Assembly (NCBI GenBank): GCA_902766515.1
Contig: CACXEB010000092.1
Span: 1-9,748, forward strand
DNA from: an uncultured Eubacteriales bacterium
GTDB taxonomy: Bacteria > Bacillota_A > Clostridia > Christensenellales > Aristaeellaceae
DNA: 9,748 bases
Direction: 5' to 3'
Part shown: positions 1 to 5,757 of the stretch, one piece after another
Numbering within the stretch: position 1 is the first letter of the stretch
Layout: each line of letters starts with the position of its first letter
Translations under genes and position numbers: made by a program
The notes under the pieces: model-generated
Databases searched by the model: none
What the model saw: only the letters and a program-made list of their open reading frames with translations
Told to the model about the DNA's origin: nothing

Positions 1-143
1 TAATTCATGATCTCTCTAATGACGTCATTCGAAGCATCACTGCCAGAAAATGGATTATGCGTATGTTTTAGATGCAATTTAGTATAATCATTTGACGCTG
101 CTTTCCTTGGCAGCAGATATCAGTGTTTCCTCAGCGAACACAC
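1..143. other. AT-rich left edge without a supportable gene
   Basis: This stretch is visibly richer in A and T than the rest of the window and carries no reading frame of useful length with a ribosome binding site. It holds a perfect 12-bp palindrome at 18-29 (AATGACGTCATT) and an isolated TATAAT at 83-88 without a matching -35 box. It may be the upstream region of a gene lying to the left on the minus strand, because an ATG with a weak AGAGAG-type site occurs at 6-8 on that strand, but too little is present to call it. Confidence 0.4.
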
Positions 144-175
144 AAAAAGGGGCCGCTTCCATGATGGAGGCGGCC
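144..175 (-). terminator. Rho-independent terminator of the glycosyltransferase gene
   Basis: Read on the minus strand, GGCCGCCTCC (175-166) and GGAAGCGGCC (160-151) form a 10-bp stem with one mismatch around the five-base loop ATCAT. Two C residues and a run of five T (148-144) follow. It begins 38 bases after the glycosyltransferase stop codon, the usual place for an intrinsic terminator. The plus strand lacks a T run after the stem, so the signal is directional. Confidence 0.82.
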
Positions 176-213
176 TCAACTGTTTGTCGCAGGGTGTATC
201 GTATGAAAGCGGC

Positions 214-1236
214 TCAGCCCGTTTTGATGATCTTGCGGACCGTGTGGTAGAAAAAGACCAGAACCGCCTGGACCGCACGGTTTTCGGACGTGCCGGCGAA
301 GCCCAGGAGATTGTGCCGGACGCGTTTGAACAGCGCCGGATCGAAGTCCCGGATCGTGCTGACCATGCGGTGATGCAGCGCCTGGCTTTCTGCCGTGTTC
401 ACCATCCGCTGCTGTGCGCCGGCGGTGCAGAGGTTGCCGCAGGCGTTGTTCAGCATGTAGGTGCGCAGCTTCTTCGGCAGCGCTTCCAGCTCCGCCCACC
501 GGTAGGAGCAGACCATCTGCTCGGCGATGTCCGTGACGTTGTCGATGCGTCTGAGCAGCACCTGGTGGTTGGCGGACTGGTCGGCCCGGCCGACGAAGTA
601 GCCGTAGACCGGTTCCGGCATGTAGTACAGCGACTTTACATGGGGGAGCGGGCGGTAGATGTACAGGTTGTCCTCGTAGAAGCAGTGCTCCGGCAGGGTG
701 AGCCCCATCTTGCGGAGTAGCTCCGTGCGGTAGCACAGCGCATGGATCATGAACTGGGTGCTCAGGCTGATGTGCTTCGCCTGGTCCCAGGTGAACCGGA
801 CCCGGGCGGGGAAGGCGCTCCCGTAGCGGATGCGGTAGGCGGCTTCACGCTCCGGCCGGTCATAGACGTAATCATGGACCACCAGGTCCACCGGGTCATC
901 GCGGAGGCCGCGCATCGCTTCCAGCAGCGCCCGGAGCGCAGCAGGATCCACGCGGTCATCGGAGTCGACCACCTTGAAGTACAGCCCCTGCGCGAGGGCG
1001 ATACCGTGGTTGATGCCCGCGCCGTGGCCGCCATTGGGCTGGTGCACCGCGCGGATGATGTCCGGATGACGGGCGGCGTATTCATCCGCGATAGCGCCGG
1101 TCCCGTCTTTGGAACCGTCGTCGATCACGATGATGTCCATTTCCTCCCCGCCGGTCAGCAGGGTGTCCAGCGCCTTGCGCATGTACGCTTCTGAATTGTA
1201 GCACGGCACCGTCACCGTGAGGAGCTTTAAAGCCAT
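214..1236 (-). CDS. Family 2 (GT-A fold) glycosyltransferase
   Basis: The 340-residue product is a probable GT-A inverting glycosyltransferase that moves a sugar from a nucleotide-sugar donor to a surface glycan or other acceptor; donor and acceptor cannot be read from sequence. Visible family features are the N-terminal strand and nucleotide-binding motif (TVTVPCYNSE, residues 7-16), the DDGSKDGT motif at 39-46, the metal-binding DSDD at 91-94, and FYEDN at 186-190, whose ED pair fits the usual catalytic-base region. The segment DQSANHQVLLRR (219-230) resembles the C-terminal part of capsule and exopolysaccharide GT2 enzymes of Bacillota. There are no clear membrane helices, only a hydrophobic/basic C-terminal stretch (323-339) that could sit on the membrane. 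The ATG is preceded on its strand by AGGGAGG with seven-base spacing. It has its own consensus promoter and terminator, so it is monocistronic. It is divergent from the small double-glycine peptide gene. Confidence 0.92.
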   Translation of the reverse strand: MALKLLTVTVPCYNSEAYMRKALDTLLTGGEEMDIIVIDDGSKDGTGAIADEYAARHPDIIRAVHQPNGGHGAGINHGIALAQGLYFKVVDSDDRVDPAALRALLEAMRGLRDDPVDLVVHDYVYDRPEREAAYRIRYGSAFPARVRFTWDQAKHISLSTQFMIHALCYRTELLRKMGLTLPEHCFYEDNLYIYRPLPHVKSLYYMPEPVYGYFVGRADQSANHQVLLRRIDNVTDIAEQMVCSYRWAELEALPKKLRTYMLNNACGNLCTAGAQQRMVNTAESQALHHRMVSTIRDFDPALFKRVRHNLLGFAGTSENRAVQAVLVFFYHTVRKIIKTG

Positions 1237-1252
1237 GAACCTGCCTCCCTTT

Positions 1253-1273
1253 CAGCCCGCCCTCCGGCGGCTG
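1253..1273 (-). other. Hairpin in the glycosyltransferase 5' leader
   Basis: CAGCC (1253-1257) pairs with GGCTG (1269-1273), and GCC (1259-1261) with GGC (1266-1268), leaving one bulged base and a four-base loop. It lies between the predicted transcription start (near 1278) and the AGGGAGG ribosome binding site, so it would fold at the very 5' end of the mRNA. A stabilising role for the message is possible; no riboswitch class is recognised. Confidence 0.35.
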
Positions 1274-1284
1274 TGGTCAGGAGT

Positions 1285-1313
1285 ATTATAGGATCGGCGG
1301 CGGTTTCTGTCAA
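1285..1313 (-). promoter_or_regulatory. Consensus housekeeping-sigma promoter for the glycosyltransferase gene
   Basis: On the minus strand a perfect TTGACA (1313-1308) is followed by a 17-base spacer and a perfect TATAAT (1290-1285). Transcription should start near 1278, about 40 bases before the ATG. A full consensus match at the optimal spacing implies strong basal transcription unless a repressor acts; no obvious operator overlaps it. Confidence 0.88.
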
Positions 1314-1388
1314 CCGGTGCGATTTTCCGGGCAGTGTTCATACTGCATTCATGCCTCCGCAGAATAAAGCGCCCGTTCCCAGCGCTTT

Positions 1389-1398
1389 CCGACGTCGG
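1389..1398. repeat. 10-bp perfect palindrome in the divergent intergenic region
   Basis: CCGACGTCGG is self-complementary and sits between the glycosyltransferase promoter and the peptide gene. It shares the GACGTC core with the 12-bp palindrome at 18-29. It could be a binding site for a dimeric regulator, but a palindrome of this length also occurs by chance. Confidence 0.25.
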
Positions 1399-1434
1399 TG
1401 ACCTTCCGTGAAAAATCAAAAAGAATGCCTGCAG

Positions 1435-1464
1435 CTGCCAAACCGGCGCATGTATGCGTATGAA
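1435..1464 (+). promoter_or_regulatory. Weak candidate promoter for the double-glycine peptide gene
   Basis: CTGCCA (1435-1440, four of six matches to TTGACA) and TATGAA (1459-1464, four of six matches to TATAAT) are separated by 18 bases. An A-rich tract (1410-1424) lies just upstream, where an UP element would be. The match is poor, which would suit a gene needing an activator, but the call is tentative. No better pair was found between 1314 and 1516. Confidence 0.22.
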
Positions 1465-1516
1465 TATACAGAACCTGAAATCAGACAGCTGCCTTGCGGC
1501 GGGAAGGAGAACAATC

Positions 1517-1687
1517 ATGGAAAACAAGCAGAAGGAACAGGCCCGGAAGGAACAGGCCCAGAAAGAACTGAAACAGAACGATCTTGAGAAGGTCAGCGGC
1601 GGCATCGTTGTCCCTGTCAATCCTGATGATCCCGGTCACGATGGGAATTCCGACGACAACGGCGGCGGCGCCACCGGCGGCTGGTAA
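1517..1687 (+). CDS. Small double-glycine-leader peptide (bacteriocin/RiPP-type precursor, orphan)
   Basis: The 56-residue product has a charged, Lys/Glu/Gln-rich leader (residues 1-29) ending in LEKVSGG, the form of leader cleaved after Gly-Gly by peptidase-containing (C39) ABC exporters. The predicted mature part is 27 residues, starts with IVVPVNPDDPG, and is rich in Gly and Asp, ending GGGATGGW. It has no Cys and only one Ser and one Thr, so a lanthionine or thiazole peptide is unlikely; an unmodified secreted peptide, a signal peptide or a non-thioether modification are possible. The ATG at 1517 is chosen because AAGGAG (1504-1509) stands seven bases before it; an in-frame extension to 1454 has no such site. 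No exporter, modifying enzyme or immunity gene is visible beside it. The leader part contains a 15-base tandem repeat. Assignment rests on the leader motif only. Confidence 0.72.
   Translation: MENKQKEQARKEQAQKELKQNDLEKVSGGIVVPVNPDDPGHDGNSDDNGGGATGGW
1532..1559 (+). repeat. Tandem repeat inside the peptide leader
   Basis: The 13-base unit AAGGAACAGGCCC occurs at 1532-1544 and again at 1547-1559, period 15, with a decayed third unit starting near 1562. It encodes the pentapeptide series KEQAR, KEQAQ, KELKQ. The period is a whole number of codons, so copy number can change without a frameshift, lengthening or shortening the leader's charged helix. Confidence 0.7.
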
Positions 1688-1692
1688 CCGTC

Positions 1693-1746
1693 GGACACAT
1701 CTGCCTCGATGTCCGCGCGGCGCCCGGGCACAGGATCATTGCCCGG
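1693..1746. terminator. Paired hairpins between convergent genes, possible bidirectional terminator
   Basis: Two inverted repeats fill the gap between the peptide gene and the 209-residue protein gene. One pairs GGAC..ATC (1693-1701) with GATGTCC (1708-1714) with a two-base bulge. The other is a perfect 7-bp stem, CCGGGCA (1724-1730) with TGCCCGG (1740-1746), and a nine-base loop. Neither is followed by a T run on either strand, so this is not a canonical intrinsic terminator; the position is the main argument. Confidence 0.35.
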
Positions 1747-1775
1747 CCGGCGGAGCGGATCGGGATCAGTCCTGT

Positions 1776-2405
1776 TTATGAATGAGCATCATAATCCGCC
1801 TTCATGCACTCCAAAAAGCCGTGCATCAGTTCAAGCCCGGTGCCTTTGACGGTACCCACTGTCGGAAAAGCGCCCGGCCGGGCCATGTTCCTGATCACCT
1901 TTGAACAGGCGTCTTTGTCTTTTTCGAGCATGCAATAGTAATACCCGTCCCCCTTGCTCCCGATGATGATACCGGCAATTCTTGCCGAATAAGCATCGCT
2001 TTCAATGGGCATATAACAAAGCGCGGCCACATCGCCGTTTTCAAAATGAAACAGGTCTGCGTTCCACAGCCGCGGATCTGTATCATTGTTTTCTTTTTTC
2101 ACCATGGCGGGCGCAAAACCGACAATCTGCGGATGATTGCAGAAGGTTACATATGCCCCGACGAGAAAGTTGTGCAGCTGCAGCGCGTTCTCCGACCGGA
2201 CGATCTCCTCGAATCTGCTGTGGTTCTGCCGGACGATATCGAATACCGCGCCGGACGCAAATTGCTCAGAGGGCGACCGGTTTGAAAGCATCTCAAACAA
2301 ACGCTTCATCGCGTCGTCACCTGAGGGTCCCGCTCCGGAATTGCCCTGATTCCCGGATGTTGTGCGTGTTTCCCGCTTTTTGCCGAACCAGTTCAAAATG
2401 CCCAT
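1776..2405 (-). CDS. Uncharacterised 209-residue protein
   Basis: I do not recognise this family. The product starts MGILNWFGKK, a short hydrophobic/basic N-terminus, followed by a low-complexity Gly/Ser/Asn/Thr linker (residues 14-31). A folded domain follows from about 33 to 205, with a helical first part (MKRLFEML...VFDIVRQN...FEEIVR) and an apparently alpha/beta second part (94-205) containing DPRLWNADLFHFENGDVAALCY, split here at residues 110-131, and ARIAGIIIGSKGDGYYYCML (141-160). Its five cysteines are scattered rather than paired in a metal motif. There is no signal peptide or clear membrane helix, so it is probably cytoplasmic. The start is well supported: GGAGGAG lies about seven bases before the ATG on its strand. 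It follows the helix-turn-helix/ATPase gene by 111 bases on the same strand and no good promoter is visible between them, so co-transcription is plausible. Confidence 0.8.
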   Translation of the reverse strand: MGILNWFGKKRETRTTSGNQGNSGAGPSGDDAMKRLFEMLSNRSPSEQFASGAVFDIVRQNHSRFEEIVRSENALQLHNFLVGAYVTFCNHPQIVGFAPAMVKKENNDTDPRLWNADLFHFENGDVAALCYMPIESDAYSARIAGIIIGSKGDGYYYCMLEKDKDACSKVIRNMARPGAFPTVGTVKGTGLELMHGFLECMKADYDAHS

Positions 2406-2446
2406 CCTGACTCCTCCTCCATTGAATCTGTCAAAGGTTGAATCCT

Positions 2447-2461
2447 GCAGTAACGCACTGC
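2447..2461. other. Short perfect hairpin upstream of the 209-residue protein gene
   Basis: GCAGT (2447-2451) and ACTGC (2457-2461) form a 5-bp stem around the loop AACGC. It lies in the 111-base gap between the ATPase gene and the 209-residue protein gene. There is no T run after it on the minus strand, so it is not an intrinsic terminator; it could mark an mRNA processing point or be incidental. Confidence 0.25.
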
Positions 2462-2516
2462 GGATGTATCAGCGCCACGCTTCAGGCGCGTCGCGATATG
2501 CCGTTTCTGTGCCGGC

Positions 2517-4382
2517 TCATTCCGCCGCGACCGCCACTTCCTTGCCCCGGAAGGCTACGCCGTACCGATACACTGTCGTGACGCCCCGGGCGGTCATCTC
2601 GGTTTCATATTGCCTGTCCCTGATCTGGGCAAGCGCCGCCCCGGCAAGCTGCCGGAGATCCACGCGGTCGTTCTTTCCGGCGGATTTCAGCTCGATCAGG
2701 ATCCCCGGAAGGCCGTTTGTCGTGGGGATGAGCGCGATGTCATACCGTCCTTCGCCGGACTCGCGGTTGGACCGGACCAGGTACCGGCTGTCCATCATGG
2801 CGCACAGGCCGAGGACCAGCCCCTGGTAGAAGCTTTCGCCGGCTGTGTCAAAAGCGCTGGCGCTTTCCAGCAGCAGCGACCGGATGCTGTCCCGCAGCGT
2901 CCCGCCGTCCCCGGAAAACAGCGCTTCCTGGATGGAAACAGCCAGCGACGGCGGTACGATCCCGGTCAGCTGGTCCAGGATCTCCTTTTTGTATACGAAA
3001 GCGATCTCCCGGTTGGGGAGCGCGACCCGGCACATCATGCCGTTCCCGAAAGCAGGATCCGCGCTGACGGTCTTCAGGTACCCCGCGACCAGCAGGAAGC
3101 TGTATACCGACGACGGATTGTGCCGGATCTCCGGGTAGATCACGTCCGTATCGATATATGTCAGGAAGGCTTCACCTTCCAGGATGGTCCGCAGCCGTTC
3201 ATAGATTTCCGGACCGGCCTGTGACAGGACCTCGCCGATGATCTCGTTGCTGCCGGTGGACTGCCAGTACGCGCCGGGGCGGCAATCGTTGCGGAAGTAA
3301 TTGATGACCGACCAGGGATTGAAGATCTCCGTCGGACCGAAACGGTATCCGTCATACCATGCGCAGATCTCGTCATACCGGTCATCCGCGCCGTAGTAGC
3401 CGGCCATATCGCGCACCTCATCGGGCGTAAAGCCGAAGTAGGCGCTGTACTTTTCATCGAGGATGGAGTTGATGGTCAGGTTGTTCAACCCGCTGAAGAT
3501 GCTTTCCTTCGCCACGCGGAGGATGCCGGTCATAAAGCCGAAGGACAGGTGGCTGTTGTCCTTGAGGCCGCCCGAGAACAGGTTGCGCATGAAGAGGATC
3601 ACCTGGTCATAGAATTCCTTTGTGTGTCCCTGCTGGATGGGCGTGTCATACTCGTCAATGATCATGACCGGCGCGACCCGGTAGTGTTCGTGCAGCATTT
3701 TTGTCAGCGTCATGAAGGCGCTGGTCAGCTCGGTCGCGGAAGCCGTCCGCTCCATCACCCGCCGGAAATACGCTTTGTCCACTGCGCTGCACCGGGCGGA
3801 AGTCAGCAGCGCTTCGTGCCGGACGTACTCGCCGCCGATCACCTCCGCCAGCTTCTCCAGCGTTTCCGCCCAGGTCTCACACTTGATGTCCTTGAAGGTC
3901 ACGCAGACCACGGGATACCTGCCCTGGTAGTCCCTGTAGGCCTTTCCGGCCCGCCAGATGGCTTTGTCGCGGAAGTAGACCGAGGTGTCCTCATCCGAAA
4001 TCTCGAAGAAGGTTTTGAGCATGTCCATGTTCAGCGTCTTGCCGAAGCGGCGCGGACGGGTAAAGAGGGACACCATGGGACGCTCATCCAGGAAATCGCG
4101 GATCAGCAGCGTTTTATCCACGTAGTAGTACTGGGTGGACGCGACGCGGTAATCAGAGATGCCGACGGGCAGCGGCAGCTTTTTCGGTGTGGAGGTACGG
4201 ATATAGTTCCCACTGCGCAGCCGTCCGTCCGCTGGACGCCGCGCGTCCGCCGGAACGGCCCAGACGCCGCCTGTTTTCACCGCGCCGGGGATCTTTCCGC
4301 TCCGGCAAAGGTCGGTGACACGCCGCTCGGTCAGCCCCCAGCGCCCGGCGGCATCCTTCACGCTGATCATCGGAACAGGCAT
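2517..4382 (-). CDS. Helix-turn-helix / AAA-ATPase-like / PD-(D/E)XK nuclease-like fusion protein
   Basis: The 621-residue product has three parts. Residues 5-58 (MISVKDAAGRWGLTERRV...GAVKTGGVWAVPADARRPADGR) match the excisionase/MerR-like helix-turn-helix type (HTH_17). Residues about 68-300 match the AAA-ATPase-like domain common in gut bacteria: YYYVDKT at 85-91, a phosphate-binding loop RPRRFGKT at 109-116, and a Walker B strand MIIDEYD at 240-246. The C-terminal part (about 500-615) carries a PD-(D/E)XK-like core, GRYDIALIP (545-553) and ILIELK (561-566), and the family ending YRYGVAFRGKEVAV. The family has no settled function; nucleic-acid cleavage driven by ATP is the usual inference. 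The ATG at 4382 is preferred over a GTG nine bases upstream, because GGGAG stands eight bases before the ATG and abuts the GTG. It has its own strong promoter with operator-like repeats, so self-regulation through the helix-turn-helix is possible. Confidence 0.88.
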   Translation of the reverse strand: MPVPMISVKDAAGRWGLTERRVTDLCRSGKIPGAVKTGGVWAVPADARRPADGRLRSGNYIRTSTPKKLPLPVGISDYRVASTQYYYVDKTLLIRDFLDERPMVSLFTRPRRFGKTLNMDMLKTFFEISDEDTSVYFRDKAIWRAGKAYRDYQGRYPVVCVTFKDIKCETWAETLEKLAEVIGGEYVRHEALLTSARCSAVDKAYFRRVMERTASATELTSAFMTLTKMLHEHYRVAPVMIIDEYDTPIQQGHTKEFYDQVILFMRNLFSGGLKDNSHLSFGFMTGILRVAKESIFSGLNNLTINSILDEKYSAYFGFTPDEVRDMAGYYGADDRYDEICAWYDGYRFGPTEIFNPWSVINYFRNDCRPGAYWQSTGSNEIIGEVLSQAGPEIYERLRTILEGEAFLTYIDTDVIYPEIRHNPSSVYSFLLVAGYLKTVSADPAFGNGMMCRVALPNREIAFVYKKEILDQLTGIVPPSLAVSIQEALFSGDGGTLRDSIRSLLLESASAFDTAGESFYQGLVLGLCAMMDSRYLVRSNRESGEGRYDIALIPTTNGLPGILIELKSAGKNDRVDLRQLAGAALAQIRDRQYETEMTARGVTTVYRYGVAFRGKEVAVAAE

Positions 4383-4416
4383 GTGCAGCACTCCCTTTCC
4401 CTTTCAGATGGATACC

Positions 4417-4445
4417 ATGATACACCTCAAAAAGAAATATGTCAA
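4417..4445 (-). promoter_or_regulatory. Strong promoter of the helix-turn-helix/ATPase gene
   Basis: On the minus strand TTGACA (4445-4440) is followed by a 17-base spacer and TATCAT (4422-4417), five of six matches to the -10 consensus. Transcription should start near 4410, giving a leader of about 28 bases before the ATG at 4382. The -35 box lies within one copy of the direct repeat at 4434-4447, so a protein bound there would cover it. Confidence 0.8.
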
Positions 4446-4467
4446 TTCAATCGGAAATATATCAATT
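4434..4467. repeat. Pair of 14-bp direct repeats overlapping the promoter, operator-like
   Basis: GAAATATGTCAATT (4434-4447) and GAAATATATCAATT (4454-4467) agree at 13 of 14 positions and start exactly 20 bp apart, about two helical turns, so both lie on the same face of the DNA. One copy contains the -35 box. An inverted repeat, ATATCA (4459-4464) with TGATAT (4473-4478), spans the second copy and the palindrome TCACGTGA (4468-4475). The arrangement is what a repressor or activator site looks like. The neighbouring helix-turn-helix protein is the obvious candidate binder, by inference. Confidence 0.6.
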
Positions 4468-4476
4468 TCACGTGAT

Positions 4477-4500
4477 ATCCTTCCGATGCATCCTTCCGAT
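4477..4500. repeat. 11-bp perfect direct repeat, period 13
   Basis: ATCCTTCCGAT occurs at 4477-4487 and 4490-4500. It lies between the 3' end of the HExxH membrane protein gene and the repeats at the ATPase promoter. With those it makes about 70 bp of the 149-bp gap repetitive. Function is unknown; it may be part of the same control region. Confidence 0.5.
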
Positions 4501-4531
4501 TCGTTTTGTCTGTCCCTTTCCGTCAGCGGGC

Positions 4532-5749
4532 TCAGGGGATATCGACGGCCGGTATGATTACAGGCTCGCGGTATTCCGGATACGAGTAACCGTCCTCCGA
4601 CGCGTACCCGTGGAGATGCGCATAGATCTCCCACTTGTAGCGCATGGTGGCCTCATCCGCGTATGTCCGGGCGTCGCGCTCAATGTGCTGCTGATAGTAC
4701 GCGTCAAAATCCTCATGCCCGTGGACGGGATGATCGAATTCCGCCTCGTAGCGCCGGGCGCCGTCAAAGACCGCCAGCTCCCGGGCTTCCGGGCTTGTCT
4801 GGCGGTACAGGTCGACCATGCGGTGCTCATAACCGTGGTAGGCCTCGTGGCAGACGGTATCCACGAGTTCCCAGGCATCGTCGTTCAGCAGGCTGTCGGT
4901 ATCGATAATGATCTCGTGCGTGTCGTCGCGGTAATGGCCCGCGGTCCCTTCGTCCAGGTTATCGACGCCGACGTTCAGCTCATGCGGCAGACCCAGGGAA
5001 GCGCGCTCAATGTTGGCGACCGTCTGGAGCACATCCAGCTTCCGCCCGGCGGGCAGCGTCTCCCAGCTGTCGCTGTACAGCAGGGACAGGGTCTCCATGT
5101 GTTCCCCGATGGTCTGCCCGCTCACGGCGGGGCGTACGGAGGGCGTGATGAGCGTATTGCCGGAGAGCATGGGCGTGGCCGCAATGATGATGATCACCGC
5201 GCATCCAAACCCGGCAACCATGTGCGCCGCGGTGACCACGGACCGGAGCTTCATCCGGAGGGGGCTGCGCCGGAATATGATCAGCGCCGCGGCCAGGACG
5301 AAGAGGCAGCCGGTGATGATCAGCGTGGTCCGGATCAGCGCGGGGCGGAGCCGGGCATAGGCGAATACGGTATAGATCCCGAAACCTGTCACCACGTTGA
5401 AGAAGACGGTGATGCCGGAACGGTTCCGTCGGATCCACAGGATGATCCCTGCGAGGGTGAAGCCGATCGTCAGCGCCCACAGGATCGTCCGGGACATTTC
5501 CAGCGTCTGGTGCTCCAGGCTCCGGAACAGCAGGCCGAAGTACCAGATCATGGCGATCGACATCCAGAGATAATTCCTGAAGACGTAGCTGATGACGATT
5601 TTGATCCTGTCCCGGCCGGGCGCCGCGCTGACCGGCGGCTCCGCCGGCCGCTGTTCCCGGATCATCCCCGACTGCGCGGGCACCCGCCAGTCAAACGTGC
5701 GGAATTCCGACGGACCGTTCTGATCGGGCTGCTGTTTCTGTCTCTTCAT
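4532..5749 (-). CDS. Five-helix membrane protein with extracytoplasmic HExxH metallopeptidase-like domain
   Basis: The 405-residue product has a hydrophilic basic N-terminus (1-50), then about five hydrophobic helices near 52-75, 87-106, 113-133, 141-159 and 171-195. Basic loops at 107-110 and 160-169 put the N-terminus inside and the C-terminal domain (196-405) outside the cytoplasm. That domain holds HEAYH at 301-305, a zinc-binding HExxH motif with its catalytic Glu. HIERDARTYADEA (355-367) follows, where Glu357 is a plausible third zinc ligand in the form seen in other HExxH families (Glu then Ala/Asp and a Tyr-Ala helix). I do not recognise a named peptidase family. The start is eight bases after the stop of the giant LRR protein gene; there is no good Shine-Dalgarno sequence and no earlier start codon in frame before a stop, so translation is probably coupled. 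No clear terminator follows. Confidence 0.8.
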   Translation of the reverse strand: MKRQKQQPDQNGPSEFRTFDWRVPAQSGMIREQRPAEPPVSAAPGRDRIKIVISYVFRNYLWMSIAMIWYFGLLFRSLEHQTLEMSRTILWALTIGFTLAGIILWIRRNRSGITVFFNVVTGFGIYTVFAYARLRPALIRTTLIITGCLFVLAAALIIFRRSPLRMKLRSVVTAAHMVAGFGCAVIIIIAATPMLSGNTLITPSVRPAVSGQTIGEHMETLSLLYSDSWETLPAGRKLDVLQTVANIERASLGLPHELNVGVDNLDEGTAGHYRDDTHEIIIDTDSLLNDDAWELVDTVCHEAYHGYEHRMVDLYRQTSPEARELAVFDGARRYEAEFDHPVHGHEDFDAYYQQHIERDARTYADEATMRYKWEIYAHLHGYASEDGYSYPEYREPVIIPAVDIP

Positions 5750-5757
5750 GCGCTGTA

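Noticed and set aside
7..87. 26-codon plus-strand frame MISLMTSFEASLPEN...
   Set aside because: It is too short, has no ribosome binding site and no recognisable motif apart from a chance CVCFRC.
83..97. TATAAT at 83-88 and TTGACG at 92-97 on the plus strand
   Set aside because: They are in the wrong order to form one promoter, and neither has a partner at proper spacing.
1454..1516. N-terminal extension of the peptide to an upstream start at 1454
   Set aside because: The extension has no ribosome binding site, while AAGGAG sits seven bases before the ATG at 1517.
1252..1620. Minus-strand open frame of 122 codons across the divergent region and peptide gene
   Set aside because: It overlaps the consensus promoter of the glycosyltransferase and lies opposite the peptide leader; it lacks a ribosome binding site and its translation is low-complexity.
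1517..1687. Lanthipeptide or thiopeptide precursor
   Set aside because: The predicted core has no Cys and only one Ser and one Thr, too few for such modifications.
2429..2434. Minus-strand TTGACA upstream of the 209-residue protein gene
   Set aside because: No -10 box is found 16-18 bases downstream; that distance falls on the start codon region, so it cannot serve as a promoter.
4383..4391. GTG start nine bases upstream for the ATPase-nuclease gene
   Set aside because: The GGGAG site abuts the GTG with no spacing but is ideally placed eight bases from the ATG at 4382.
3549..4475. Plus-strand open frame of 308 codons opposite the ATPase-nuclease gene
   Set aside because: The opposite strand carries clear ATPase and nuclease motifs in frame; this is an antisense shadow.
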